A DNA stretch of 19,371 nt from positions 1 through 19,371 of the forward strand of contig JWZX01002580.1 of the NCBI GenBank assembly GCA_001275005.1, read 5' to 3'. Made by a program: the position numbers and the translations under genes. Each line of letters begins with the position of its first letter. Within the stretch, counting starts at the first letter, position 1. The notes under the pieces were generated by a model. That model had not been told where the DNA came from. It ran no database searches and saw nothing but the letters and a program-made list of their open reading frames with translations. Source of the DNA: Chrysochromulina tobinii. Taxonomy: Eukaryota; Haptophyta; Prymnesiales; Chrysochromulinaceae. This document shows, in pieces, positions 9,103 to 16,778 of this stretch.

Positions 9103-11909
9103 ATGCCATCGTCGGATGCGCCTTTCGAGTGGGCTGTCAGCTCGGGCGGCTCAGCCAGCAGCATCGCACCCGATGGCGCAGGTGGTGCATTCGTGACAGG
9201 TATTTTTAGCGGAAGGCAATTGTTCGGCTCGACGACTCTCGAAGGCTACAACAACTACGACACGTTCCTGATGCACGTGACGGCGTTGGGCGCCATCGAT
9301 TGGGCCATCCAGGGCAACATGTCGGATAGCTTTGGCAGGAGCCTCACGCACGACGGTTCTGGAGGTGCGCTCGTGACGGGCTGCTTCTCGGGCTCATCCG
9401 CCCCTGCCCGAGCGTACGTGATGCACGTGATGCGGTCGGGCGTCATCGACTGGGTTGCCGTGGCGGGCGGCAAGTCCTTTGACAACGCGTACTTTACGGC
9501 CGGCACGTCAAACCTTGCCCAAGGCACTGGCATCGTGAGCGATGGCGCGGGCGGTGCACTCGTGACGGGCTGGTTCAGTGGCGTGGCATCATTCGGCTCG
9601 ACATCGCTCGAAAGCCGCGGCGATCTAGACGTGTTCGTGATGCACGTGACGGCGTCGGGCGCCATCGACTGGGCCGTCCAGGCGGGCGGCCGGTCAATGA
9701 CGATGGCTTGGGTATCGCGAGCGATGGCGCGGGCGGTGCACTCGTGACGGGCGCCTTTACTGGCAAGGCATTGTTCGGCACCACGTTGCTCGGAAGCCGC
9801 GGCAGTAAAGACGTGTTCGTGATGCACGTAACCACATCGGGCGCCATCGGCTGGGCCGTCCGGGCGGGCGGCACGTTTGATGACCAAGGCCACGGCATCG
9901 CGTACGATGGTGCGGGCGGTGCACTCGTGACGGGCTGGTTCAGTGGCGAGGCATCATTCGGAAATTCGTCGCTTAAAAGCCACGGCGATTTCGATGTGTT
10001 CGCTATGCACGTGACAGCGTCGGGCGCCATCGACTGGGCCGTCCAGGCGGGCGGCACGTCTGATGACTCGGGCAACGGCATCGCGAGCGATGGCGCGGGC
10101 GGTGCACTCGTGACGGGTACCTTTAATGGCGCGGCATCATTCGGCTCGACGACGTTGGAAACGGTGTCGCGATTACGTGGCGATTACGATGGGTTTGCGA
10201 TGCATGTCACAGCGTCGGGGGTCATCGACTGGGCCCGTTCGACGGGCGGCACGCTCAATGCCTGGGGCAATGACATTGCGCAGCGTGACGAAGTCGGTGG
10301 CTTCCTCGTGACTGGCACTTTCATGGGCAACGTATCGTTGGGCTCGAGCACGATTGCAGGCCAGCCACTCCAAATCAACTCCTTTGCTGCTTCTCTCATG
10401 CCGCCGCCACCTCCACCTCCGTTGCCTCCGCCGCCGTCTCCACCTGTGAACTCCGGTTTCTCCTGGTTCACGAGCGTCATTGACCCTAGCCTCGCGGTCG
10501 TGCTCCTCTTCGCGTGTGCACTCTTGCTCTGGTGAGCCCCTCGGATGCCCCTCGTAGTAGTAGGGCACAGTTCCCTGGGCTGCGCTGACTGATCGTGTGT
10601 GTCCGTTGGGTGCCACAGGTGCGGCGCGCGCAGGAACTTCCGGCGGAAAATCGCACAGCTCGCTCGGGATAAGGAGAGGCTGACGTATGAGCGCACGTTC
10701 GCCCTCCACGCTCTCCAAACCCAGAGCTATCCGCGAGCCCCTTCTTCCGTGGCCGAGAGCCAGCTCCCTGCCTTCGAGCCTTCATTTTACGTCTCCGAAA
10801 GCGTCGGCCTGGTGCCGCTCGGGCTTCCCAGGCTGCCCGGGACCTACTGCGCTGGCACTCCTCCCAGGAGCGACGACGATTCTGGCGCCTCGGTCGCTTC
10901 GGGGGCGGCATCTGGCTCCGAGATGCGATCTGGCTCCGAGGTGCGATCTGGCTCCGAGATGCGGCCGTGGGAGGGTCAGCTCGTGGGCCGGCCTCCGTGC
11001 GTGGCCCGGCCTCGCGGCTGGTATGGCTCGATGGGGACGAGCAGCTGCGGCTCCACTAGCGAGATCGAGGGCTACCTGCCAGCGCCTCGTTTGAGGACGA
11101 CACTATCGTCGCTCACTCCCGCCCTGGTGCCACAGCCGACAGTGCAGCCGCTGACGCAACCTCAAGCTCTCACCGAGACGTGTGGTCACCTCGTGCCCGC
11201 GCTCGAAGTATCTCGCGAGCCGGAGATTGACGAACCATGCGAGTCCCCGACTCTGCTCGCAAGTCAGGCTGTTGCTTTGCGCCGTGGCTTGGCGCAGCGC
11301 GTCTCGCGCTTCTTGACCTCCTCGTCTTCGTCGTCGATCGGACGGCCACAGGGCGTCGAGATGCGGCCGATCGATGAGCGATGCGACACCGCAAGCCGCG
11401 GCAGCCCTTGGAGTTGGATCTTTCCCTCCCGAGTCAACGCGTCGAACATCAAGGGCGTTCCTCTGAACAGTGCAGCCCTCGCGGCCGCCGCCGGGGGCTC
11501 TGTGTCGCCGTCCACCCGTAGCCGGCCGGCCGTTGTCACAGCAGCGGGGCCGCCACCAATCTATTTGGGGAGTCTTGTTCGGCCGGCCGTTGTCACAGCA
11601 GCGGGGCCGCCACCTTCGCTCTCAACTATGGACCACCTGGATCAGCGCATAGCGAAACCTGGCAACGGCAGGACTGCGCGTAGCGTCTCTAACGGCGGGA
11701 GCAGCTACGGCACGGACAGCGAGCTCGAAGCCAACTTCCCGTCACACCCGCCTTCCAGGTACGCAGCTGCTATGGCGACGACCAGCCCAGCACAGTCGCT
11801 GCTGCAGTTGCCGCCGACTCGGTCGCCAACGCCGACGCCGCAGTCGCTCGCGCGGTTGGAAGCCCTCACGCGGACGCTGCGAGAGTGCGGCCTCGAGCCT
11901 CTTGCCTGA
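9103..11909 (+). CDS. SBBP-repeat beta-propeller, single-pass membrane protein with cytoplasmic tail; one frameshift
   Basis: Seven repeats of about 50-65 residues follow the pattern IDWAVQAGG...GIASDGAGGALVTG.FSG..SFGS..L......D.FVMHVTASGA. This is the SBBP beta-propeller repeat, and seven units would close a propeller. Repeats 1 to early 4 are in the frame of 9103; the rest continue in the frame of 9708, the break lying near 9694-9699 with one base too few. After repeat 7 come a proline-rich stalk (PPPPPPPLPPPPSPP) and a membrane helix (LAVVLLFACALLLW). An 87-bp intron (10532-10618) follows. Its removal gives LLLW-CGARRNFRRK, a basic stop-transfer segment, then a 430-residue Ser/Pro-rich tail ending at 11909. 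No signal peptide is visible at Met 9103, so a 5' exon may be missing. The ligand is unknown. Confidence 0.7.
10532..10618 (+). other. 87-bp GT-AG intron after the membrane helix
   Basis: The donor is G|GTGAGC and the acceptor TGCCACAG|GTGCGG. The intron is phase 2, splitting the TGG codon. Without splicing the protein would stop at TGA 10533-10535 right after the membrane helix. With splicing, a basic cytoplasmic segment follows in frame. Confidence 0.7.
10914..10965 (+). repeat. Three tandem GSEMRS-type repeats in the cytoplasmic tail
   Basis: The unit ATCTGGCTCCGAGATGCG is repeated three times with a single variant (GAG GTG), encoding SGSEMR-SGSEVR-SGSEMR. The in-frame 18-bp unit suggests slippage expansion in a disordered tail. 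Confidence 0.75.
11523..11614 (+). repeat. 35-bp direct repeat (57-bp period) in the cytoplasmic tail
   Basis: Perfect copies occur at 11523-11557 and 11580-11614. Each encodes RPAVVTAAGPPP. The 57-bp period equals 19 codons, so the reading frame is kept. Confidence 0.8.
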
Positions 11910-12541
11910 GGCTGTGGAAGGGTGAAAGCTCCCCTGCCTCAGGTTGTCAGGCACAGGAGCCTCCGGCCTCTCCATGCAGGCCACACGCCACAGGCCCAAT
12001 TGCACAGGCCCTCACAGGACGCGGCTAACATAGTAGATGTACCCGGTGTGATGTTTCGACGAACAGATACAAGTGAAAAAACGTGGGGCATCTGAAACCC
12101 GGATCTGTCACGAGAGAGGAACAGGATCCACCAACAGTCACTGTACAGTCCGCATCGCACGGCAAGACCAAGCGTCATGCCAAGCGTGCGGGAGCCGGGC
12201 GGTCGTTGCCGTCCGTCCCGAATCCACACCCACCCGCCCGCCCAACACCGGCACGCACCCACCCGCCTCGTCCGGTCGGTGCTCGGACCTTGCTCGGGAG
12301 AATCGGGAGCGGTATCAGAGAGACACAGTTGTGCAGAGTGCACAATACGCGGCGATGACGGCCGCTGCTGGCGCTCTACTAAGCGGAGTGTCCCACACGT
12401 CGAGGCCCAGCGCGCAGGGACCACGCAGCCGGATGCCGGATAGACACGAAGACCGCGCCCCGGCCGGACCTCGCCCGGCACGCCGGACCTCACCGTGGTT
12501 TATCTTGGTCGATCTCATGTCATGTACCATGATAAACCACC
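11910..12541. other. Convergent intergenic region with hairpins
   Basis: It separates the 3' end of the propeller gene from that of the phosphotransferase. Frames in it (such as 12073-12576) lack protein-like composition. It holds TTGTGCA-GAG-TGCACAA at 12329-12345 and a larger stem at 12495-12540. Confidence 0.5.
12495..12540. terminator. Stem-loop just past the phosphotransferase stop
   Basis: Arms GTGGTTTATC (12495-12504) and GATAAACCAC (12531-12540) are perfect complements. After one mismatch four more pairs form (12506-12509 with 12526-12529), leaving a 16-nt loop. It lies one base beyond the minus-strand stop. A 3'-end role is inference. Confidence 0.4.
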
Positions 12542-12983
12542 TCACATTCGCGGCATGGGAACAGTCTCCGGCGTGACCCCGTGCGCCACAATGAACGCGA
12601 GCACCTGGTCACAAAAAAACTGGCTGACTGCAGGCGGCGCGCCCCAACCGTCGTAGGGCAGAAAGTAGAGCCACCGCCCGAGCCCGCCTGCCACGTACTC
12701 CGCCCAGCACTCGGCCAGCGTCATGCCCACACGGGCATTCAGGCGGGTGAGCTCAGCGTGGTACGCGGCGACGGCTCCACGCTCCATGGCAGCCCGCGCG
12801 CCCGGCTCCACGTGGCTGATCATGAACTGGCCGAGCTCCTGCGGTCCGGAACCGAGGCCCACCGCCTCCCAGTCAATGAGCCTCACGCCCCGGCCGCCGT
12901 CGACGAGCAGCAGGTTGGCGGGGTGGAAGTCGCCGTGGACCAGCGTGAACGGCCGGCTGCGCAGCTCGGTTTGGAACGCCTCC
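12542..12983 (-). CDS. APH/choline kinase-like phosphotransferase, C-lobe only
   Basis: On the minus strand the frame reads FTLVHGDFHPANLLLVDGG then RLIDWEAVGLGSGPQELGQF. These are the Brenner-type catalytic loop (HGDFHPxN) and the metal-binding Asp-Trp-Glu of aminoglycoside-phosphotransferase-like kinases. A plausible helical C-lobe continues to the stop at 12542-12544. The ATP-binding N-lobe is not found. The frame stays open only to about 13055 without a Met, and CTTACACAG at 12984 could be a 3' splice site. The 560 bp up to the next gene show no N-lobe frame. Either a short diverged exon was missed or this is a 5'-truncated relic. Substrate unknown; the family covers many small molecules and does not imply drug resistance here. 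Confidence 0.6.
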
Positions 12984-13547
12984 CTGTGTAAGCGAGCACT
13001 TCTAGGCGTAACGTAGAGCCATGTGACAGCACATGGCGGCCGGACCCCGCGACTAGGCTACGGCTGTTATACGGCTGTCGGGATTTGGCGGGGGGCACGA
13101 CGCGGCGGGCGCGGGATGGGATGGCGCGAGGCGCACAGCGGTCGTGCCCCCCGCCAAATCCGCGCACTGGGCGCAGACGCGCGACGACATGGTCGCGTTG
13201 CGGGAGCGCGCGTGTCTCGAGCTACCTCCCGAGCTACATTGAATGGTAGAGAATCCAGAACGCTGAACGTGGTGGTTGCCGGGCCGCGGGCGCGGGGCGG
13301 GCAGACTCGATGCCCTCAGCGAAGAGCGATCAGGCAAGAGGCATGCGCGCGTGGCGATCAATTAGAATTACGGCTGAAAGTTTTAAGAGTTTTTTAGCTG
13401 TCACACAGTCACAGACTGTGGACACACAATCTCTGTACCATTCGTCTCGCGTGCACATCCGAGATTCCGCGCGAGTTTGTACCGGGACGACCGCCTACTC
13501 ACGTCGGTTTCTGTCGTACACCTGAGTACTCACCTGGTAATTCACTC
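12984..13547. other. Region upstream of the phosphotransferase C-lobe, no firm gene
   Basis: It contains a perfect 21-bp inverted repeat (13081-13101 and 13141-13161) and CACAGTC-ACA-GACTGTG at 13404-13420. Sequence right of about 13340 is AT-rich and noncoding in character. A short plus-strand open stretch ends at 13242 and reads plausibly (WAQTRDDMVALRERACLELP), but it has no start and no recognisable family. Confidence 0.45.
13081..13161. repeat. Perfect 21-bp inverted repeat, 39-bp spacer
   Basis: The left arm 13081-13101 and right arm 13141-13161 are exact reverse complements (GGATTTGGCG at the outer end, GCACGAC at the inner). Pairing stops sharply on both sides. The foldback is 81 nt in total. 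Confidence 0.95.
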
Positions 13548-15887
13548 TCAGATTCGCTGCCGTCCAAGTGGAAGCCATGGGGGTACGGCGGCCGCAGGGC
13601 GAGGCCGCTTGAGCGTGGGTGGCTTGAGGGTCGGTAGCGGCGCTCCGCCTTCCCTGCTCGAGCCCGTCGTGGATTCGCTGGCGGCCGCGGACGCCGCGGA
13701 CACACTTCTGCCGTCGACGTTGAAGAACCCGGCGAACCCGGCGATGCGCTGCCACATTGTGAGTGTGGGAACGCTCAGTGTCTGCGTCTCCGTCTGCTCT
13801 GCGTCCTCGTCCTCGTCCTCCACCTCCTCGTCCGTGACATCGTCCTTGTACTTGGCCTCCTCCTCCTCCTCCTCGTCGTCGTCGTCGTCGTCCTCCTCCT
13901 CCTCCTCCTCCTCGTCGTCCGAGTACGAGCCGAATTCGTACTCGTCCTCATCCACTGATCGGTACGAGTCGTACTCGCACTCGTCCTCATCCGTGTCTCG
14001 GTGCGAGCGGCACAGCATCTTGCCTCGAGCTTTCGAGGATTGGCCGGCGGCCACAGCGTCAGGCTCGTTCGCATCTTTGGCGTCAAAGGGCGCCGTGTCG
14101 GCCTCCGTCTTGGGCGCGGCGGCCGAGGCGGCGGGCGGCGCCTCCTCGTCCTCCTCGTCGTCATCGGCCTTCTCGGCGCTCTGGGGCTTCTTGGGAGCGA
14201 TGGGGCCCTTGGCAGCCTTCGCCTGAGCCACCCACGGCGCCTTTTCGGCCTCGCTCATCTCCTTCCACGCCGTGCCGAGCGCCTTATTCTGCGCGAGCGC
14301 CTTATTCTGCGCGTTGACGCCGTGCATCGACGCGTACGGCTCGCTTGCGCGCACCGTTGCGGACCAGAGGTGGTACGCGCTCGGTGGCTTCTTGGGAGCG
14401 ATGGGGCCCTTGGCAGCCTTCGCCTGAGCCACCCACGGCGCCTTTTCGGCCTCGCTCATCTCCTTCCACGCCGCGCCGAGCGCCTTATTCTGCGCGTGGA
14501 CGCCGTGCATCGACGCGTACGGCTCGATTGCGCGCACCGTTGCGGACCAGAGTAGGTACGCGCTCGGGGGCTTCTTGGGCTTGGAGTCGTTCTCCTTGAC
14601 CGCCTCGCCCAGGGCGATCGAGCCGCCGGTGGAGACGGCGCCGCCGCCCGCCGCCTCAGCCACCGCGGCGCCCGCCGCCTTAGCCGTCGCCTTGGGCGCC
14701 AAGAGCGCCTCGGCCTCCGTGAGCGCGCGCTCGTACTCCGCCATGGCCGCTGCCGCTTCGACCGCGTAGGGCGCCTGTTGGTCCGCGCTGAGCGCCCGCC
14801 ATTCATCGTGGAGCGTGCTGCTTTGTTCTACAAAGGGCAGTTCCGTGAATCGCTTCTGAAGCCGCACTGTTTTTGCCCAGTACCAGAAAGCCCTGTTGGG
14901 CAGCGGCAGTGAGCGCGCGAGCGGCCGCGCCGCAGTCGCCAGTCCAGGAGTGGCTGTGCCGCGCAGCTTCGCAGCCGGCTTCGACGCACTTTCCGCCACG
15001 TCGTCTGCGGCCTGGGAGGAGGCAGCAGTGGCAGCATCAGCCGGGGGCGGCGGCGGCTCCGTCGCAGCGCAGTCCCGCTTCTTGTCCGTCTCGGGTGCGC
15101 CGCCGCCAGACGAGGCGGCGGCGGCAGACGAGGCGGCGGCGGCAGACGAGGCGGCGGCGGCAGACGAGGCGGCGGCGGCAGACGAGGCGGAGGTGGCAGA
15201 CGTGGAGGCGGCGGCACACGAGACAGACGCCGCGCGGCAAGCACCGAGCTCGACACCAGCCTCGCCGCTCCCAGCTCGGTCGTCGGCCGGCAGCGGCTTC
15301 GGTGGTGCTGTGTACTTGTGCATCGCGCGCAACGGTGCCGTGGGCGCGCTTGGTATGGGCATCGGCGGTGGTACGGGTGGCGCCGTCGCCGTTTGGTCCT
15401 TAGCTGCCGCTGCTGGGACGATGGGTGTCGACGAGGCGGCCGCCGGAGCACGACTCTGCGCCGGTTTTGGTGTCGATTTGGAGGCGGCGGCAGCGGCGGC
15501 GGCGGCGGCGTCCCTCGCAGAAGCTCTGGCCTCATCCGCGTCACGGTGAAAGACGAGCGCAACGACAAGCTTCTCGCGCTCCTTGGCCGGGATGACTTGC
15601 GGCGGCTTGCGCAGGATGACGACAGGGGACAGCACGTCGCCCTCTTTGAGGACGACGGCCTCGCCACGGATCATGCGCTCACCGTTCAGGAAGGTGCCGT
15701 TCAAGCTGTCGTCGCGCGCGCGCACCGTTTCGCCTTCCATTGTTAGGCACATGTGCTTGCCGCTGACTCTGATGTCAGGTACCTGGTAATCGCCCTCGTC
15801 GCGGCCAATGGTGAGGCCGCCGGCGGTGAGCACGACGAGGCCCTCTCGAGTCGGCCCGCGCCAGAACCAAACGCAGGGCGACGGCAT
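13548..15887 (-). CDS. FHA-domain protein with three HMG boxes and acidic tail
   Basis: This is a 779-residue single-exon frame. Residues 20-95 form an FHA domain (GGLTIGRDEGDYQVPD, RVSGKHMCL, DDSLNGTFLNGERM), which binds phosphothreonine. An Ala/Pro/Ser linker (120-325) contains SSAAAA repeats. HMG box 1 is at about 326-392 (NRAFWYWAKTVRLQ ... LHDEWRALSADQQAPY). Boxes 2 and 3 (438-490 and 499-556) start with PKKPPSAY and contain AWKEMSEAEKAPWVAQAK; they are nearly identical. Residues 575-700 are extremely acidic (Glu/Asp runs). The tail ends in a basic Lys/Arg-Pro stretch. HMG boxes bend DNA, and acidic tails are common in HMGB and SSRP1-like chromatin proteins. The FHA suggests recruitment by phosphorylated partners. 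A nuclear role is inferred. Met 15887 is the first ATG after the divergent promoter. Confidence 0.88.
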   Translation of the reverse strand: MPSPCVWFWRGPTREGLVVLTAGGLTIGRDEGDYQVPDIRVSGKHMCLTMEGETVRARDDSLNGTFLNGERMIRGEAVVLKEGDVLSPVVILRKPPQVIPAKEREKLVVALVFHRDADEARASARDAAAAAAAAASKSTPKPAQSRAPAAASSTPIVPAAAAKDQTATAPPVPPPMPIPSAPTAPLRAMHKYTAPPKPLPADDRAGSGEAGVELGACRAASVSCAAASTSATSASSAAAASSAAAASSAAAASSAAAASSGGGAPETDKKRDCAATEPPPPPADAATAASSQAADDVAESASKPAAKLRGTATPGLATAARPLARSLPLPNRAFWYWAKTVRLQKRFTELPFVEQSSTLHDEWRALSADQQAPYAVEAAAAMAEYERALTEAEALLAPKATAKAAGAAVAEAAGGGAVSTGGSIALGEAVKENDSKPKKPPSAYLLWSATVRAIEPYASMHGVHAQNKALGAAWKEMSEAEKAPWVAQAKAAKGPIAPKKPPSAYHLWSATVRASEPYASMHGVNAQNKALAQNKALGTAWKEMSEAEKAPWVAQAKAAKGPIAPKKPQSAEKADDDEEDEEAPPAASAAAPKTEADTAPFDAKDANEPDAVAAGQSSKARGKMLCRSHRDTDEDECEYDSYRSVDEDEYEFGSYSDDEEEEEEEDDDDDDEEEEEEAKYKDDVTDEEVEDEDEDAEQTETQTLSVPTLTMWQRIAGFAGFFNVDGRSVSAASAAASESTTGSSREGGAPLPTLKPPTLKRPRPAAAVPPWLPLGRQRI
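13858..13920. repeat. TCC/TCG triplet run encoding Glu/Asp tracts
   Basis: Plus strand shows TCC runs, then TCG runs, then TCC runs. On the coding minus strand these give uninterrupted Glu, Asp and Glu tracts in the acidic region of the FHA-HMG protein. Confidence 0.85.
14185..14568 (-). repeat. Tandem duplication of an HMG-box unit (201 and 183 bp)
   Basis: Copies occupy 14185-14385 and 14386-14568 with only a few differences. The period of 183 bp is 61 codons. The 14185 copy carries an extra 18 bp, a second copy of AQNKAL, making it 201 bp. Both changes keep the frame. Confidence 0.9.
15112..15190. repeat. 18-bp tandem repeat encoding SSAAAA units
   Basis: The unit (GACGAGGCGGCGGCGGCA on plus) is repeated about four to five times, with a degenerate copy to the right. 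On the minus strand it encodes Ser-Ser-Ala-Ala-Ala-Ala units in the linker. Confidence 0.8.
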
Positions 15888-16039
15888 CTTGCTCGCGGCC
15901 GCTCGGCTCGTTTCGCGCTTTCATTACACCGACCCAGGTCGAAAAAACGCTTCCCGGCTCATAGTCCTTTCACCGGGAAACTGTTTCCCGGTCCCCCATG
16001 TAATTTTACCGAAGACTTTTTTCCGAAGTCGGCGCGAAA
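15888..16039. promoter_or_regulatory. Divergent promoter with palindrome and two E2F-like sites
   Basis: 152 bp separate the two head-to-head ATGs. A perfect palindrome at 15972-15992 has arms ACCGGGAAAC and GTTTCCCGGT around one base. A further TTCCCGG half-site lies at 15951-15957. TTTCGCGC, which fits the E2F/DP consensus TTTSSCGC, occurs at 15911-15918 and, inverted, at 16032-16039 directly before the plus-strand ATG. Binding is inference. Confidence 0.5.
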
Positions 16040-16744
16040 ATGGGCGCCACCCAGTCGGCCGCACCAGGGCCGGCCGCATCGGGGTCGCCGTCCGCCAACG
16101 GAGAATCCGGCCCGTCCACATCGGACGCGTCTGGGCCGTCCTCGACGGACGCGCCGGTAGGACCCGACGGTCACCGCATACGCGACCTCAACGAGGTCGT
16201 GTGGCGGCTTGAAGGTCAAGACCCGAAGTACCACGTCGGCGTCTGTACCGTCGGCGAGGGTACGCATAAGGGCATGATGCTCAACATGTACGAGGTCCCA
16301 GACGTGAAGTACGCGGTGCACGGACCCGAAGCTCTGAAGCGCGTTACCAGATTCTACATGCACCCGGACTCGCGTAAGGACTTCGAGATGATCGAGCACT
16401 GGCAGGGGAAGCGTACTCAGCACGGCCTCGCTGTGAGTGATCGCATCAGGCTTAGGGAGGCGAAACTCTTCGACGGCTCTCTCAAGTGTGCCATCTGTAA
16501 CTTGGCACCGTCCGCCGGCTTCGGAACCAAGTGGTTCAAGATCGACTCGAATCACGAGGAGGAGCCGTCCGAGACGGCAGAAGAACGGCTCAACTTCCAA
16601 GCGGAGAAGATCAACCGTGACAGGGCCCAGATCATCTGCACGCGTTGCGAGCAGACAAAGACGCTCCAGGCGTCGCCTTACGCGCAAGGCTCTTGTCGTC
16701 CCCGAGTTGTACGTGTCGTAAGAATCGAAGGGAGCGCAGAGTGA
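16040..16744 (+). CDS. Cys4 zinc / degenerate HNH-like protein, possibly N-myristoylated
   Basis: This is a 234-residue single-exon frame that I cannot assign to a named family. The N-terminus MGATQS fits an N-myristoylation signal (Gly2, Ser6), followed by a Gly/Ser/Pro-rich disordered stretch to residue 45. Residues 46-145 look globular (DLNEVVWRLEGQDPKYHVGV). Two CxxC knuckles follow: C150/C153 (LKCAICNLAP) and C200/C203 (IICTRCEQTK). Between them FKIDSNHEEEP and INRDRAQ resemble the D-H and N parts of an HNH nuclease with the last histidine replaced by Glu. It may equally be a structural zinc fold. The C-terminus is basic. Met 16040 is chosen because no other Met precedes the globular part. 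It shares a divergent promoter with the FHA-HMG gene. Confidence 0.6.
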   Translation: MGATQSAAPGPAASGSPSANGESGPSTSDASGPSSTDAPVGPDGHRIRDLNEVVWRLEGQDPKYHVGVCTVGEGTHKGMMLNMYEVPDVKYAVHGPEALKRVTRFYMHPDSRKDFEMIEHWQGKRTQHGLAVSDRIRLREAKLFDGSLKCAICNLAPSAGFGTKWFKIDSNHEEEPSETAEERLNFQAEKINRDRAQIICTRCEQTKTLQASPYAQGSCRPRVVRVVRIEGSAE

Positions 16745-16778
16745 GTGAGTGAGTGAGAGAGTGAGAGAGTGAGTGTAC
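16738..16778. repeat. GTGA/GAGA microsatellite at the 3' end of the zinc-protein gene
   Basis: A run of GAGTGA and GAGAGTGA units overlaps the last two codons and the TGA of the plus-strand gene, then continues downstream. Contraction or expansion could change the C-terminus. Confidence 0.85.

Noticed and set aside
9690-9702. Programmed -1 frameshift site in the propeller gene
   Set aside because: A -1 slip would restore the frame but no X XXY YYZ heptamer or obvious downstream structure is present; mutation or sequencing error is simpler.
12073-12576. Three overlapping plus frames between the propeller gene and the phosphotransferase
   Set aside because: Composition is random-like, they overlap each other, and the longest runs into the antisense of the phosphotransferase.
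13081-13161. Terminal inverted repeats of a DNA transposon
   Set aside because: The 39-bp spacer holds no gene and I see no target-site duplication at the outer ends; it is kept only as an unexplained foldback.
14001-15549. Several long plus-strand open frames opposite the FHA-HMG gene
   Set aside because: They are antisense shadows of low-complexity Ala/Glu codons; the minus frame has recognisable FHA and HMG domains.
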